64,000 nucleotides of DNA from Legionella rowbothamii (GTDB taxonomy: Bacteria > Pseudomonadota > Gammaproteobacteria > Legionellales > Legionellaceae): NCBI RefSeq assembly GCF_900639985.1, contig NZ_CAAAIM010000002.1, forward strand, positions 124,001-188,000, given 5' to 3'. The translations under genes were made by a program, and so were the position numbers. Shown piece by piece: positions 17,267-25,925 of the stretch (positions within the stretch are counted from its first letter, which is position 1; every line of letters starts with the position of its first letter). The notes below the pieces were generated by a model. The model had not been told where the DNA came from and made no database searches. It was given only the letters and a program-made list of their open reading frames with translations.

Positions 17267-18433
17267 CTATTGCGTAAATTGATTAACCGTTAGGGTCAAT
17301 CGTTTCACCAATTCATCAATTTCTTCTTCAGTGATGGTGAGCGGAGGGAGTAAGCGCACGACTGTATCTGCCGTGACATTAAAGATGAGGCCATTGGCTA
17401 AACCTAAATTACGCATGTCCATAGCCGGTCTATCTAGCTCCACACCAATCATATAGCCTTTACCACGAATTGCTTTAACATGTGGATGTTCACCTAGGCT
17501 TTGAATAAGCTTATCCATCAAAAGGGCACTATTACGGGTAACACGATCGCAAATTTTATCACGCTCAATGACTTCCAATACCGTTAAAGCAGTAGCACAG
17601 GCTAGGGGATTACCACCAAAGGTAGAGCCATGATTTCCAGGCTTGAATAAATCCGTAGCTTTTTTACTCATAAGGCAAGCACCTATGGGTACGCCATTGC
17701 CTAGGCCTTTAGCTGTAGTAAGAATATCCGGTTGAATATTATGGTGCATGCAAGCATACAGTTTACCAGTACGTCCATTTCCGGTTTGGATTTCATCCAA
17801 AATAAGCATCCAATCATGCTGTTCACATAATTTGGCTACTGCACGCAAATAACCTTCTTCGGCGGCATAAATCCCACCTTCGCCTTGAATAGGTTCCAGC
17901 ATTACCGCGACCACATCTTCGCGATTGGCCGCAATTGTGCGTATGGCTTCGATATCATTAAAGGGAGCGCGAATAAATCCAGGGACTAAGGGTTCAAAAC
18001 CTGCTTGTACTTTACGGCTACCTGAGGCGGTTAGGGTCGCCATCGTACGTCCATGAAATGCACGTTCCATTACAATAATAGAGGGGGTTTCAATGCCTTT
18101 TTTATGTCCGTAAAGCCGAGTTAATTTAATAGCTGCTTCATTGGCTTCCGCACCGGAGTTGGCAAAAAATACTTGTTCCATTCCTGCCATCGAGGTGAGT
18201 TTTTCCGCAAGTAGCTCTTGTTGCTTAATATGAAATGTATTTGAGGTATGCAAGAGTTTTGCTGCTTGCTCTTGTATGGTTTTGGTCACATCTGGATGAG
18301 CATGTCCTAGCCCACAAACGGCTATCCCACTTAAGCCATCAAGATATGCTTTACCCTGTTCGTCATAAAGCCAAACGCCCTCACCATGAGTAAAGGTTAT
18401 GGGCATGGGATTGTAACTCGTAATTAAAGCCAT
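17267..18433 (-). CDS. argD: Acetylornithine/succinyldiaminopimelate aminotransferase
   Basis: A 388-residue class III PLP aminotransferase of the arginine (and possibly lysine) pathway, converting N-acetylglutamate semialdehyde to N-acetylornithine. Visible are ANSGAEANEAAIKL, FHGRTMATL, LDEIQTGNGRTG with the PLP-ring Asp, the lysine in TTAKGLGNGVPIGA that forms the internal aldimine, and GSTFGGNPLACA. Length matches ArgD (about 390-405). The start follows AAGGAAGATAGATA. Related ornithine or GABA aminotransferases are possible, but the motif set and length fit ArgD best. A strong palindrome lies upstream, between this gene and sodB. Confidence 0.88.
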   Translation of the reverse strand: MALITSYNPMPITFTHGEGVWLYDEQGKAYLDGLSGIAVCGLGHAHPDVTKTIQEQAAKLLHTSNTFHIKQQELLAEKLTSMAGMEQVFFANSGAEANEAAIKLTRLYGHKKGIETPSIIVMERAFHGRTMATLTASGSRKVQAGFEPLVPGFIRAPFNDIEAIRTIAANREDVVAVMLEPIQGEGGIYAAEEGYLRAVAKLCEQHDWMLILDEIQTGNGRTGKLYACMHHNIQPDILTTAKGLGNGVPIGACLMSKKATDLFKPGNHGSTFGGNPLACATALTVLEVIERDKICDRVTRNSALLMDKLIQSLGEHPHVKAIRGKGYMIGVELDRPAMDMRNLGLANGLIFNVTADTVVRLLPPLTITEEEIDELVKRLTLTVNQFTQ

Positions 18434-18471
18434 TATCTATCTTCCTTTTTAATCTTTTTGCCGTCCATTAA

Positions 18472-18507
18472 AATCGTAGGCTGGGCTTAACAGCCCAGCC
18501 TACGATT
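18472..18507. repeat. GTAG-tipped palindrome, perfect 16-bp stem (GGGCT family)
   Basis: Arms 18472-18487 and 18492-18507 are exact reverse complements around a TAAC loop and contain GTAGGCTGGGCT. The element lies between sodB and argD, both on the minus strand, and probably ends the sodB transcript. It belongs to the same family as the elements at 31106, 34058, 45173, 48222 and 59630. Confidence 0.75.
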
Positions 18508-18544
18508 AGTCTAAATGGTAGTGACTTGGCAATTATCCCATCAC

Positions 18545-19123
18545 TTACTTCATATTATCAGAGACGAATTCCCAATTCACTAATGACCAAAATGCACTGA
18601 TGTAATCAGGGCGCGCATTACGGTAATCAATATAGTAAGCATGTTCCCATACATCGCAGGTTAATAGGGCGGTTAAACCTTCAGTCATGGGGGTGCCAGC
18701 GTTGCTGGTGCTTATAATCTTTAGATCACCCGCTTTATCTTGAGCAAGCCATGCCCAACCTGAACCAAAAGTAGTAGCGGCTGCTTGGGTAAATTGTTCT
18801 TTAAAGGCACTAAAAGAACCAAAATGCTTATTAATAGCCTCAGCTAGTTTACCCGTTGGCTCACCACCTCCATTAGGACTCAAACAATGCCAATAGAAGG
18901 TATGGTTCCAAATTTGCGCTGCATTATTGAATACCCCACCTTTGGATTTCATAATAATGTCTTCAAGAGACATTGATTCAAATTCAGTACCAGGAATTAA
19001 TTTATTTAAGTTATTCACATAAGCTTGGTGATGTTTTCCATAATGATATTCAAGAGTTTCTTTAGAAATATGTGGTGCTAACGCATCCATTTCATAGGGT
19101 AATTTGGGTAATGTAAAAGTCAT
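18545..19123 (-). CDS. sodB: Iron superoxide dismutase
   Basis: A 192-residue cytoplasmic Fe/Mn-type dismutase that disproportionates superoxide. Metal ligands lie in [17 protein letters not shown] (first and second His), [11 protein letters not shown], and [13 protein letters not shown] (Asp and His). The [10 protein letters not shown] form and 192-residue length fit SodB. The open frame extends 19 codons upstream, but the ATG at 19123 carries AAGGAG at good spacing and begins the canonical [10 protein letters not shown] start. A promoter lies just upstream. It neighbours a glutaredoxin and a peroxiredoxin, giving a loose oxidative-stress cluster. Confidence 0.96.
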   Translation of the reverse strand: MTFTLPKLPYEMDALAPHISKETLEYHYGKHHQAYVNNLNKLIPGTEFESMSLEDIIMKSKGGVFNNAAQIWNHTFYWHCLSPNGGGEPTGKLAEAINKHFGSFSAFKEQFTQAAATTFGSGWAWLAQDKAGDLKIISTSNAGTPMTEGLTALLTCDVWEHAYYIDYRNARPDYISAFWSLVNWEFVSDNMK

Positions 19124-19152
19124 GGGGTTCTCCTTGTTTGTGAGTTGCCCTA

Positions 19153-19180
19153 AGTGTAGCAGGACAAATATGATATTCAA
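19153..19180 (-). promoter_or_regulatory. Sigma70-type promoter of sodB
   Basis: On the minus strand TTGAAT (19180-19175) and TACACT (19158-19153) are 16 bases apart, about 30 bases before the sodB start codon. Confidence 0.5.
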
Positions 19181-19351
19181 TTAATATTTCTTTAAGATTC
19201 CATGCCTATTATTTAAGAAATTATTATTAATTTGGCTGGGGGCGGCACCTGCTTTTATCCTAGTGAGTCTGGTAGGGATCATGAAATAAGTTGCGGCCGT
19301 GCTAGCTTTTCGCCATAATTAGCGTTTTTATTATTTTAAAGGTACACGAGC

Positions 19352-19669
19352 GTGGATACAATCGAGAAAATTAAAAAACAAATCGCAGAAAATACGATTC
19401 TGCTGTACATGAAAGGATCCCCGAAGATGCCTCAATGTGGTTTTTCTGCGCGTGCAGTTCAATGCATCGAGGCCTGTGGTGTTGATTTTGCTTACGTAGA
19501 TATTCTTGCTAATCCAGACATTCGTCAAATGTTGCCCCAAGTTTCTGATTGGCCCACCTTCCCTCAGTTGTATGTTAAGGGTGAATTGATTGGTGGCTCT
19601 GACATTATTGCTGAATTATTCCAGCAAGGTGAGCTAGAAACTATGTTACGCGATGCAATTGCCGTATAA
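19352..19669 (+). CDS. grxD: Monothiol glutaredoxin, Grx4 family
   Basis: A 105-residue protein with the CGFS active site (MPQCGFSARAV) and the glutathione-binding WPTFPQLYVKGELIGG segment of Grx4/GrxD. These proteins bind a [2Fe-2S] cluster with glutathione and act in iron-sulphur cluster delivery rather than as disulphide reductants. Length is normal. Translation appears to start at GTG, preceded by AAAGG about 10 bases upstream; no ATG is available before the conserved N terminus. It lies between sodB (divergent) and the peroxiredoxin gene. Confidence 0.95.
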   Translation: MDTIEKIKKQIAENTILLYMKGSPKMPQCGFSARAVQCIEACGVDFAYVDILANPDIRQMLPQVSDWPTFPQLYVKGELIGGSDIIAELFQQGELETMLRDAIAV

Positions 19670-19765
19670 AGTCTATTATATCTTGACTACCTTGGCTAAA
19701 GCAGCCAGATTTTTGCTTTTGATTCAAGCTAGCGAAATGTAAACGGCCCTCGATAATAATAATCT

Positions 19766-19786
19766 GCGCAAGGGTTCCTCTTGCGC
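19766..19786 (+). promoter_or_regulatory. Leader hairpin before the peroxiredoxin gene
   Basis: GCGCAAG (19766-19772) pairs with CTTGCGC (19780-19786) around a 7-base loop, ending just before the GGAG ribosome site of the peroxiredoxin gene. It could affect translation initiation or mRNA stability. No U-tract follows. Confidence 0.35.
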
Positions 19787-19804
19787 GCAAATGGAGATCA
19801 TAGA

Positions 19805-20410
19805 ATGAGTGTACTAGTCGGACGTAAAGCTCCTGATTTTACCGTCGCTGCGGTGATGGGCAATGGTGAGATTGTAGATAAATTTAATTTGCATGAGCAC
19901 ATCAAAGGGAAATATGGATTGGTGTTTTTCTATCCTTTAGATTTTACTTTTGTATGCCCTTCTGAGCTGATTGCTTTAGATCACCGTATAGATGAATTCA
20001 AAAGCCGTAATGTGGAAGTAGTTGCTGTATCTATCGACTCTCATTTCACTCATAATGCATACAGAAATACTCCTGTAGAAAAAGGCGGAATTGGCGCAGT
20101 TCGTTACACTATGGCTGCCGATATGACTCACAGCATTTGCCAAGCTTACGGTGTAGAGCATCCTGCTGCGGGCGTTGCATTTCGTGGCGCATTTATTATC
20201 GATACTAAAGGTATGGTTCGCTCACAAGTTGTGAATGATTTGCCAATTGGTCGGAATGTTGATGAGCTCTTAAGAACGATTGATGCAGTACAATTCTTCG
20301 AAGAAAAAGGCGAAGTTTGTCCTGCGGGTTGGAGAAAAGGCCAAGCAGGTATGACCGCCTCACCCCAAGGCGTTGCTGAATACCTTGCAGAGCACTCGCG
20401 TTCTTTATAA
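19805..20410 (+). CDS. ahpC: Typical 2-Cys peroxiredoxin (AhpC/Prx1 type)
   Basis: A 201-residue peroxidase that reduces hydrogen and organic peroxides. The peroxidatic Cys lies in DFTFVCPSEL and the resolving Cys in GEVCPAGW, with PLDFTF and the conserved Arg in VRYTMAAD. The chosen ATG has GGAG upstream and begins MSVLVGRKAPDF; an in-frame TTG 8 codons earlier is not needed. No AhpF or AhpD gene is adjacent, so the reductant must be encoded elsewhere (thioredoxin or AhpD-type). The gene converges on rnt across a repeat element that may end both transcripts. Confidence 0.93.
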   Translation: MSVLVGRKAPDFTVAAVMGNGEIVDKFNLHEHIKGKYGLVFFYPLDFTFVCPSELIALDHRIDEFKSRNVEVVAVSIDSHFTHNAYRNTPVEKGGIGAVRYTMAADMTHSICQAYGVEHPAAGVAFRGAFIIDTKGMVRSQVVNDLPIGRNVDELLRTIDAVQFFEEKGEVCPAGWRKGQAGMTASPQGVAEYLAEHSRSL

Positions 20411-20416
20411 TTACGT

Positions 20417-20492
20417 GTAGCCCGTATTAGACGAAGTCGTAATACGGGTATTGCGACACTGATACACCCGTATTAAGCATTGCTAATGCGGG
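20417..20492. repeat. Inverted pair of CCCGTATT-type palindromes (BIME-like)
   Basis: GTAG plus the palindrome CCCGTATTA...TAATACGGG (20417-20448) is followed by a second, degenerate copy CCCGTATTA...TAATGCGGG (20467-20492). The pair fills the gap between the convergent ahpC and rnt genes and can act as a two-way terminator. Related copies lie at 29181, 37280 and 40998. Confidence 0.75.
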
Positions 20493-20501
20493 TTAATCTG
20501 T

Positions 20502-21146
20502 TTATCCATTATTATTTTTATTATTAAGCTGTAGCCTGCGCCACGTATTCGTCATCTCACAAAACAAATCTGCGGTTTTTTCTGCATCATAAATTGCTGA
20601 ATGCGCTTCATGAGGGTCGAAAGGAACACCTGCCGCTTGAGCTGCTTTCGCTAATACGGTTTGTCCATAAATTAATCCCCCTAAGGTGGCTGTGTCGAAG
20701 CAAGTAAACGCATGAAAGGGGGATTGCAGCCCCGTTCTTTTGATTGCTTCCTTAACAAACAATAAATCGAACCAGGCGTTATGACCGACTAACACCGCCC
20801 TTTGGCAGTTCTGCTGCTTAATCGCACTAAAAATAGGTTTAAATAGTCGTTCCAGTGCAATTTTTTCTTCTACCGCGAAGCGAAGCGGTTGGTAGGGATC
20901 GATTTGGTTGAACTCTAGCGATTTTTGATCCAGCTCGGCTCCCGAAAAGGGTAAGATATGTTCAAAATGGCTGGTGCTGCGTTGTAAATTACCTTGTTTA
21001 TCCATGGTGAGTAAGACAACACACATTTCCAGCAAGGCATTTTTCTGCGGGTTTATCCCAGCCGTCTCAACATCCACTACTACGGGCAAGAAGCCACGAA
21101 AGCGTCCCTTCATTGTACTGCTTAATGCATTATCAAGAGGGGACAT
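20502..21146 (-). CDS. rnt: Ribonuclease T
   Basis: A 214-residue DEDDh 3'-5' exonuclease that trims tRNA and other stable RNA 3' ends. Exo I is VVVDVETAGINPQKNALLE, Exo II is LVGHNAWFDLLFV, and Exo III is HEAHSAIYDAEKTADLF with the catalytic His. The basic N-terminal patch MKGRFRGFLPVVVDVET matches RNase T. The ATG at 21146 has GGAG upstream and lies inside the pyrC 3' end, overlapping it by 14 bases, so the two are translated from one message. Confidence 0.94.
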   Translation of the reverse strand: MSPLDNALSSTMKGRFRGFLPVVVDVETAGINPQKNALLEMCVVLLTMDKQGNLQRSTSHFEHILPFSGAELDQKSLEFNQIDPYQPLRFAVEEKIALERLFKPIFSAIKQQNCQRAVLVGHNAWFDLLFVKEAIKRTGLQSPFHAFTCFDTATLGGLIYGQTVLAKAAQAAGVPFDPHEAHSAIYDAEKTADLFCEMTNTWRRLQLNNKNNNG

Positions 21147-22167
21147 GAGTACTCCATTGGATTGTTTCACCTGCCGCAATCGGTACAACCTGCTCTCTAC
21201 CCAAGGGCATCGTTTTTGGTACGGTTTGCGGGGAATTAATCAACTCAACCTGCTCCTGATTGATGGGCAATTGATAAAATTCAGCGCCATAATGGCTCAT
21301 AAAACGATTAAGCTTGGTTAATTGGTTTAACTCATCAAATACCTGCGCATAAAGTGCAAGGGCAAAGGGCGCTGAATAGATCCCCGCGCAACCACAAGCC
21401 GTTTCTTTATTGTTAATGCGGTGAGGGGCACTGTCCGTGCCGGCAAAAAATTTAGGATTACCACTGCATACTGCTTGTTGCAGTGCCTTTTGGTCACGTT
21501 CATGCTTCAAAATGGGAAGACAGTAATAATGAGTTCTAATACCCCCTGCAAGCAACTGATTACGGTTATATAGTAAATGATGGGGAGTAATGGTGGCGGC
21601 AATATTTTCTGGGGCTGTACGGACAAAGTTTACCGCAGCCTCGGTGGAAATATGTTCCAGGATGATGCGTAACCTCGGGAAATTAAGGACTAAGGGTTTT
21701 AAATACTCATCAATAAACAAGGCTTCACGTTCAAAAATATCGCTATGTGTTACCTCACCATGAATTTGCAGCACTAAATTCTGTTCTTGCATCACTTCAA
21801 GTAAAGGATAGAGCGCGCTCAAAGTCTTAGCGCCTGCTTCGGAATTCGTAGTTGCTCCGGCTGGATAAAGTTTGGCTCCTAATACATAGGGGGTGCTTGC
21901 GGCCTGCTCCAACTCTGCTGCGGTAACCGACTCGTTTAAATAGAACGTCATATAGGGATTGAAGCGATGACCACTGGGTAAGACAGCAAGAATTCTCTCT
22001 CTATAAGCACTAATTGCAGACAAAGTAGTCAATGCTGGTTTGAGATTAGGCATTACTAAGACACGGGCAAAATGCTCTGCACTGGCTGCCACGGTATGTT
22101 CTAATACTTCATTATCCCTAAAATGAACATGCCAGTCATCTGGTTGGCTGATAATTAGTGATTTCAT
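21133..22167 (-). CDS. pyrC: Dihydroorotase
   Basis: A 344-residue zinc amidohydrolase of pyrimidine biosynthesis, cyclising carbamoyl-aspartate to dihydroorotate. Visible are the metal-binding HVHFRD near the N terminus, the carbamylated Lys in VLGAKLYPAGATTNS, LQIHGE, LEHIS and the catalytic Asp in FFAGTDSAPH. Length and sequence match type II PyrC of Gammaproteobacteria. It shares a message with rnt. A 69-base gap separates it from the divergent MotY-like gene. Confidence 0.97.
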   Translation of the reverse strand: MKSLIISQPDDWHVHFRDNEVLEHTVAASAEHFARVLVMPNLKPALTTLSAISAYRERILAVLPSGHRFNPYMTFYLNESVTAAELEQAASTPYVLGAKLYPAGATTNSEAGAKTLSALYPLLEVMQEQNLVLQIHGEVTHSDIFEREALFIDEYLKPLVLNFPRLRIILEHISTEAAVNFVRTAPENIAATITPHHLLYNRNQLLAGGIRTHYYCLPILKHERDQKALQQAVCSGNPKFFAGTDSAPHRINNKETACGCAGIYSAPFALALYAQVFDELNQLTKLNRFMSHYGAEFYQLPINQEQVELINSPQTVPKTMPLGREQVVPIAAGETIQWSTHVPS

Positions 22168-22236
22168 AATTAAAGATTCTTAAAACAGTGTCGATATCTA
22201 AGGATAACATGAATTCAATCATGGGGATTATTAATA

Positions 22237-23121
22237 ATGGAATTCAGTAATAATAGATGCGCGTTTGTAATACGCGTTGCAGTAAGCTATGCACTGGCTG
22301 TAAGTACAACATTCGCAATGGCACCAATTAATTATGCCTTTCCCATGGGTGGGGAAAAGAGTTGGAAGGTAACTGGTAATCCAATTCGTTGTGGTTTATC
22401 ACTGACAATACCTAATTATGGAATCGGGTATTTTGAGCAATTCGCCGCTCAGCCACCGCATTTTGTTTTACGCAAGTGGGATGAAGTGAGTCGTCCTTTG
22501 CCTGCACGAATTATCGCTAGGGCTCCTATGTGGAAACCAGATGGTGCTACTTATCTTGTAGGCTCATTAATGGTTAATCCAGGTCCTTATGGAATTTTTT
22601 TAAAGCGAGATTCAACGTTAAAATTATTGACCTATTTATCTCAAGGCTATGAGCCTACTTTTAGATATCGCTCGGATATAGGATTTGATGTTTCTGTAGC
22701 ATTGACGCCTCGTGGCTTTCAAACGCCTTATTCTCACTACCAGCGCTGTATTAGTAATTTATTACCCTTTGGGTTTGACCGGGTAAAAGAAAGTGTATTT
22801 CATTTTGCCCCAGATAGTCGTGAATTGTCGGATCAAGATAAAGATCAATTACGCCGAATTGCACGTTACACTGCAGCCGATCATCAAATTAAAGTAATTC
22901 GTATAATTGGTTATGCTGATGAAAGTGGGCGCAAAGGCTATAATAATGCAATCTCGCAATATCGTGCGCAAGCTGTACAAAATTATCTAATAACTTTAGG
23001 GGTTCCTGAAGAGCAATTATCGGTCACTTGGTTAGGAGCGTTAAAACCAGTGGCTAGAAATGATACAGATGCAGGTCGCGCGGAAAATAGGAGAGTTGTT
23101 GTCAGTCTGATTAAAAAATAG
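22237..23121 (+). CDS. motY: MotY-like flagellar/OmpA-domain protein
   Basis: A 294-residue exported protein with a signal peptide ending near residue 30-35. An N-terminal beta domain (about 40-170) resembles Vibrio MotY (WKVTGNPIRCGLSLTIPNYG). A C-terminal OmpA-like peptidoglycan-binding domain follows (about 185-290), with FHFAPDSRELSDQDKDQL, IGYADESG and GRAENRRVVV. MotY forms the T ring that anchors sodium-type flagellar stators. No motAB or other flagellar gene is adjacent, so the assignment rests on the two-domain layout. A generic OmpA-family lipid/peptidoglycan linker is the alternative. Confidence 0.78.
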   Translation: MEFSNNRCAFVIRVAVSYALAVSTTFAMAPINYAFPMGGEKSWKVTGNPIRCGLSLTIPNYGIGYFEQFAAQPPHFVLRKWDEVSRPLPARIIARAPMWKPDGATYLVGSLMVNPGPYGIFLKRDSTLKLLTYLSQGYEPTFRYRSDIGFDVSVALTPRGFQTPYSHYQRCISNLLPFGFDRVKESVFHFAPDSRELSDQDKDQLRRIARYTAADHQIKVIRIIGYADESGRKGYNNAISQYRAQAVQNYLITLGVPEEQLSVTWLGALKPVARNDTDAGRAENRRVVVSLIKK

Positions 23122-23181
23122 CGTCCGTGTTTAAAAAAAGTATCTTTATGAAAAATATTAATTTTTTTTTTGTAAATTTAC

Positions 23182-23209
23182 TTGATTTATTAATTTTCGA
23201 AGCCATACT
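23182..23209 (+). promoter_or_regulatory. Promoter of MOMP paralogue 1
   Basis: TTGATT (23182-23187) and CATACT (23204-23209) are 16 bases apart. The surrounding text resembles the promoters of paralogues 2-3. An 8-bp inverted repeat TTCGAAGC/GCTTCGAA (23196-23203 and 23223-23230) brackets the -10 and the predicted start. The leader is roughly 115 bases. Confidence 0.55.
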
Positions 23210-23330
23210 CATGGTGTTGCATGCTTCGAACCAAAGCGACGAAAGCATGCTGCTGGTAACTTTTAAATTGTAAGTTATCAAGTAAAAACTCAGAATTAAT
23301 AAAAATAAAAATATAATACGGAGACTTAGC

Positions 23331-24257
23331 ATGTTTAGTTTGAAAAAGACAACAGCAGCAGTACTCGCTTTAGGTAGTAGTGCAGTTTTTGCAGGAACAA
23401 TGGGACCTGTCTGCACTCCAGGTAATGTGACTGTACCATGTGAGCGCACTGCATGGGATATCGGTGGTCAAGCCATTGATTTACAAGTCGTTAACAACAA
23501 CGATTTCTTTATTGCTGATGCAACTGGAAATTACCGCGATCACAGTCGTTGGAATTGGGGCTTCCAATTAGAAGGTTCTTACCACTTCAATACTGGTAAT
23601 GATGTTACTTTAACTTGGTACCATTTGGATGCTAGCAGACACCGCTTTGGGTTCGTCTCTGAATTAGATGGTGTTACAGGTCTTGCTGGTTACGCTAACG
23701 TTGGTCGTAAGTGGGATGCTGTTAATGGCGAATTAGGTCAATTCGTTGATTTCAGCGCAAACAAAAAAATGCGTTTCCATGGCGGCTTCCAATGGGCACG
23801 TGTTAAGACTAATCACGCTGTAGCTATTGATGATGCAACCACTGATCTAGTTGATTTTGCTTCTTGGGGCGAGACTCAATACAACGGTTTTGGTCCACGT
23901 ACAGGTCTTGACATGAACTATGTGTTCGCTGGCTATGGTTTTGGTGTTTATGCTAAAGCAGCAGCAGCAATCTTAGTTGGTAGCTCTAAGTTTAACTCAG
24001 GTGCTTATGAGCTGGGCGTATCAGCTGTTCCTTTCCATGGCTCTAAAACTTCTATCGTTCCTGAGTTAGAAGCTAAGTTAGGTGCTAACTACACTTACAC
24101 TATGGCTCAAGGGGATATTACTCTTGATGCTGGTTACATGTGGTTCAACTACTTCAATGCTTTAAGCAATGTTAGTGCTGCTACTAGTACTGCAAGAACT
24201 ATGGACTTCGGAGCTTCTGGTCCTTATGTTGGTTTGAAGTACGTAGGTAATGTTTAA
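23331..24257 (+). CDS. Legionella major outer membrane protein family, paralogue 1
   Basis: A 308-residue outer-membrane beta-barrel porin. The signal peptide ends at VFAG. The mature N terminus has the family hallmark [16 protein letters not shown], with two Cys eight residues apart. Further conserved segments are [46 protein letters not shown] and [16 protein letters not shown]. The C terminus is [16 protein letters not shown]. Family members form disulphide-linked porins that are dominant surface proteins. Variation is concentrated in the presumed external loops. It is the first of five tandem paralogues, with its own promoter and a strong terminator. Closest in the window to paralogue 2. 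Confidence 0.95.
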   Translation: MFSLKKTTAAVLALGSSAVFAGTMGPVCTPGNVTVPCERTAWDIGGQAIDLQVVNNNDFFIADATGNYRDHSRWNWGFQLEGSYHFNTGNDVTLTWYHLDASRHRFGFVSELDGVTGLAGYANVGRKWDAVNGELGQFVDFSANKKMRFHGGFQWARVKTNHAVAIDDATTDLVDFASWGETQYNGFGPRTGLDMNYVFAGYGFGVYAKAAAAILVGSSKFNSGAYELGVSAVPFHGSKTSIVPELEAKLGANYTYTMAQGDITLDAGYMWFNYFNALSNVSAATSTARTMDFGASGPYVGLKYVGNV

Positions 24258-24295
24258 TTTGTACATGTTAGATTTTGCTTAATCTCCCACTTTTT

Positions 24296-24332
24296 CACCT
24301 CATTTCTTTCACCAGAAATGAGGTGATTTTTT
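24296..24332 (+). terminator. Strong intrinsic terminator after MOMP 1
   Basis: A perfect 12-bp stem (24296-24307 with 24314-24325, loop TTCACC) is followed by A and six T residues, 38 bases after the stop codon. Confidence 0.9.
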
Positions 24333-24448
24333 AGAAAATCACAAATTTATTATCCGCGCAAAATGGATTATTAATCCGCATGTTGGAACGAATAAATACA
24401 GTAACAGAAAAAAATTATCTATAAAACTTAGTTTTTTAACTAATTGTC

Positions 24449-24477
24449 TTGACTTATTTTCTCTCGATATAGATACT
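24449..24477 (+). promoter_or_regulatory. Promoter of MOMP paralogue 2
   Basis: TTGACT (24449-24454) and GATACT (24472-24477) are 17 bases apart, near-consensus for sigma70. The same TTGACTTATTT start recurs before paralogue 3. The leader is about 108 bases and ends in the shared GGAGAC ribosome-site text. Confidence 0.7.
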
Positions 24478-24591
24478 GCTCACCTTTTCATGCCTACGTC
24501 AAAAAAACGGCGTGCATGTTTTGTTAATAGCTTCTTTGTGTAAGTTAGTAACAAAATGGGAACTTAATAATAATTTATATGGAGACTACGC

Positions 24592-25515
24592 ATGTTTAGT
24601 TTGAAAAAAACAGCATTAGCGGTACTCGCTTTAGGCAGCAGTGCAGCAGCATTCGCAGGTACAATGGGCCCAGTTTGCACTCCAGGAAACGTAACTGTTC
24701 CTTGTGAGCGTACGGCTTGGGATATCAGTGGCCAAGCTATTGATTTGCAAATCGCTAACAACAACCGATTCGTTGGTGTTCCTGACGTAAATGGTAACTT
24801 CCGCGACCACACTCGTTGGAACTGGGGTTTCCAATTAGAAGGTTCTTACCATTTCAACACTGGTAACGATGTAACTTTAACTTGGTATCATCTAGATACT
24901 GGAACTCACCGCTTCGCTTTCGACAGTGCATTTGAAGGTACTGACTTTAGTGTAGCTGCTGCATCTAACTACAAATGGGATGCTGTGAACGGTGAATTAG
25001 GTCAATTCGTTGATTTCAGTGCTAACAAAAAAATGCGCTTCCATGGCGGTTTCCAATGGGCTCGCGCTAAGCACAACGCAGGTTGGGCTGCTCTTGTAGC
25101 TCCAGCTACTGTTGACGCTATTGAGGGTTACAGTGCTCAATTCAACGGTTTTGGTCCACGTACTGGTTTGGACATGAACTATGTATTCGGTAATGGATTT
25201 GGTATTTACGCTAAAGCAGCAGCTGCTCTATTAGTTGGTAATACTAAGTTTAGTTCTGCATATGCTGATTCAACTACTCCTGCAGTTGCTTACCATGGTT
25301 CAAAAACTGCAATCATTCCAGAACTAGAAGCTAAATTAGGTGCTAACTACACTTATTCTATGGCTCAAGGTGATGTTACTTTGGACGCTGGTTACATGTG
25401 GTTCAACTACTTCAATGGATTTAGCCACGTTTCAGCTGCTAACCTTCTAAGTCACACTTCTGACTTTGGTGCTTCTGGCCCATACGTTGGTTTGAAATAT
25501 GTTGGTAATGTTTAA
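24592..25515 (+). CDS. Legionella major outer membrane protein family, paralogue 2
   Basis: A 307-residue porin, nearly collinear with paralogue 1. The signal peptide ends at AAFAG. It has [60 protein letters not shown] and the C-terminal barrel strand ending GLKYVGNV. Codon choice is rich in GCT/GGT/AAC, as in highly expressed genes, and with the near-consensus promoter this suggests strong expression (inference). Differences from paralogue 1 cluster around residues 45-55, 95-115, 150-170 and 215-235, as expected of surface loops. Transcribed alone, between terminators. Confidence 0.95.
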   Translation: MFSLKKTALAVLALGSSAAAFAGTMGPVCTPGNVTVPCERTAWDISGQAIDLQIANNNRFVGVPDVNGNFRDHTRWNWGFQLEGSYHFNTGNDVTLTWYHLDTGTHRFAFDSAFEGTDFSVAAASNYKWDAVNGELGQFVDFSANKKMRFHGGFQWARAKHNAGWAALVAPATVDAIEGYSAQFNGFGPRTGLDMNYVFGNGFGIYAKAAAALLVGNTKFSSAYADSTTPAVAYHGSKTAIIPELEAKLGANYTYSMAQGDVTLDAGYMWFNYFNGFSHVSAANLLSHTSDFGASGPYVGLKYVGNV

Positions 25516-25534
25516 TTACTAGCCTAGTTTCATT

Positions 25535-25563
25535 ACCCACCCTATTGTATCAATAGGGTGGGT
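25535..25563. terminator. Hairpin after MOMP 2
   Basis: A perfect 13-bp stem (25535-25547 with 25551-25563) around a TAT loop, 20 bases after the stop codon. The downstream tract is pyrimidine-rich (TCTCCTATCC) rather than pure T, so termination is probable but less certain than after paralogue 1. Confidence 0.7.
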
Positions 25564-25622
25564 TCTCCTATCCTTCTTCTGTACTAACCCTTCTTATGTT
25601 CCGTCCGTGACTTATTTCTCTA

Positions 25623-25715
25623 ACAAAGCATGATTCTTGTCGCATTTTATCACGAGCTATTGGTACTTCAGATTACGGTGCATCAGGCCCTTATTTTGGC
25701 TTAAAATATGTAGGT
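25623..25715 (+). pseudogene. C-terminal remnant of a sixth MOMP copy
   Basis: One plus-strand frame reads [17 protein letters not shown] at 25665-25715, matching the last strand of the neighbouring porins ([17 protein letters not shown] in paralogue 2; [14 protein letters not shown] in paralogue 4). The residues just upstream are only weakly similar. After YVG the frame shifts away from the usual NV-stop. There is no start, signal peptide or body, so this is a scar of a deleted or recombined copy between paralogues 2 and 3. The left limit is approximate. Confidence 0.8.
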
Positions 25716-25797
25716 TTGGTTTCAGAGACTTTCTCTCAGGTGCATGTATATCCCTTTGAGCTCCTATCAACTTTAAATGACTATCATTTTGATTTTC

Positions 25798-25827
25798 TTG
25801 ACTTATTTCTGTGCCATGATAGATACT
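25798..25827 (+). promoter_or_regulatory. Promoter of MOMP paralogue 3
   Basis: TTGACT (25798-25803) and GATACT (25822-25827) are 18 bases apart, with the same hexamers as the paralogue 2 promoter. The leader is about 92 bases. Confidence 0.6.
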
Positions 25828-25925
25828 AGGTGCCCTTAACGGATAAGCGTGGTTGTCCGTATATTTTTTGTACAAAGGCAATAAAGAGAATTTTGATAAT
25901 ATTTATAAAAACATGGAGACCTGGG

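Noticed and set aside
25657-25881. Minus-strand frame across the MOMP 2-3 spacer
   Set aside because: It runs antisense to the porin remnant and the paralogue 3 promoter; no ribosome site or homology is apparent.
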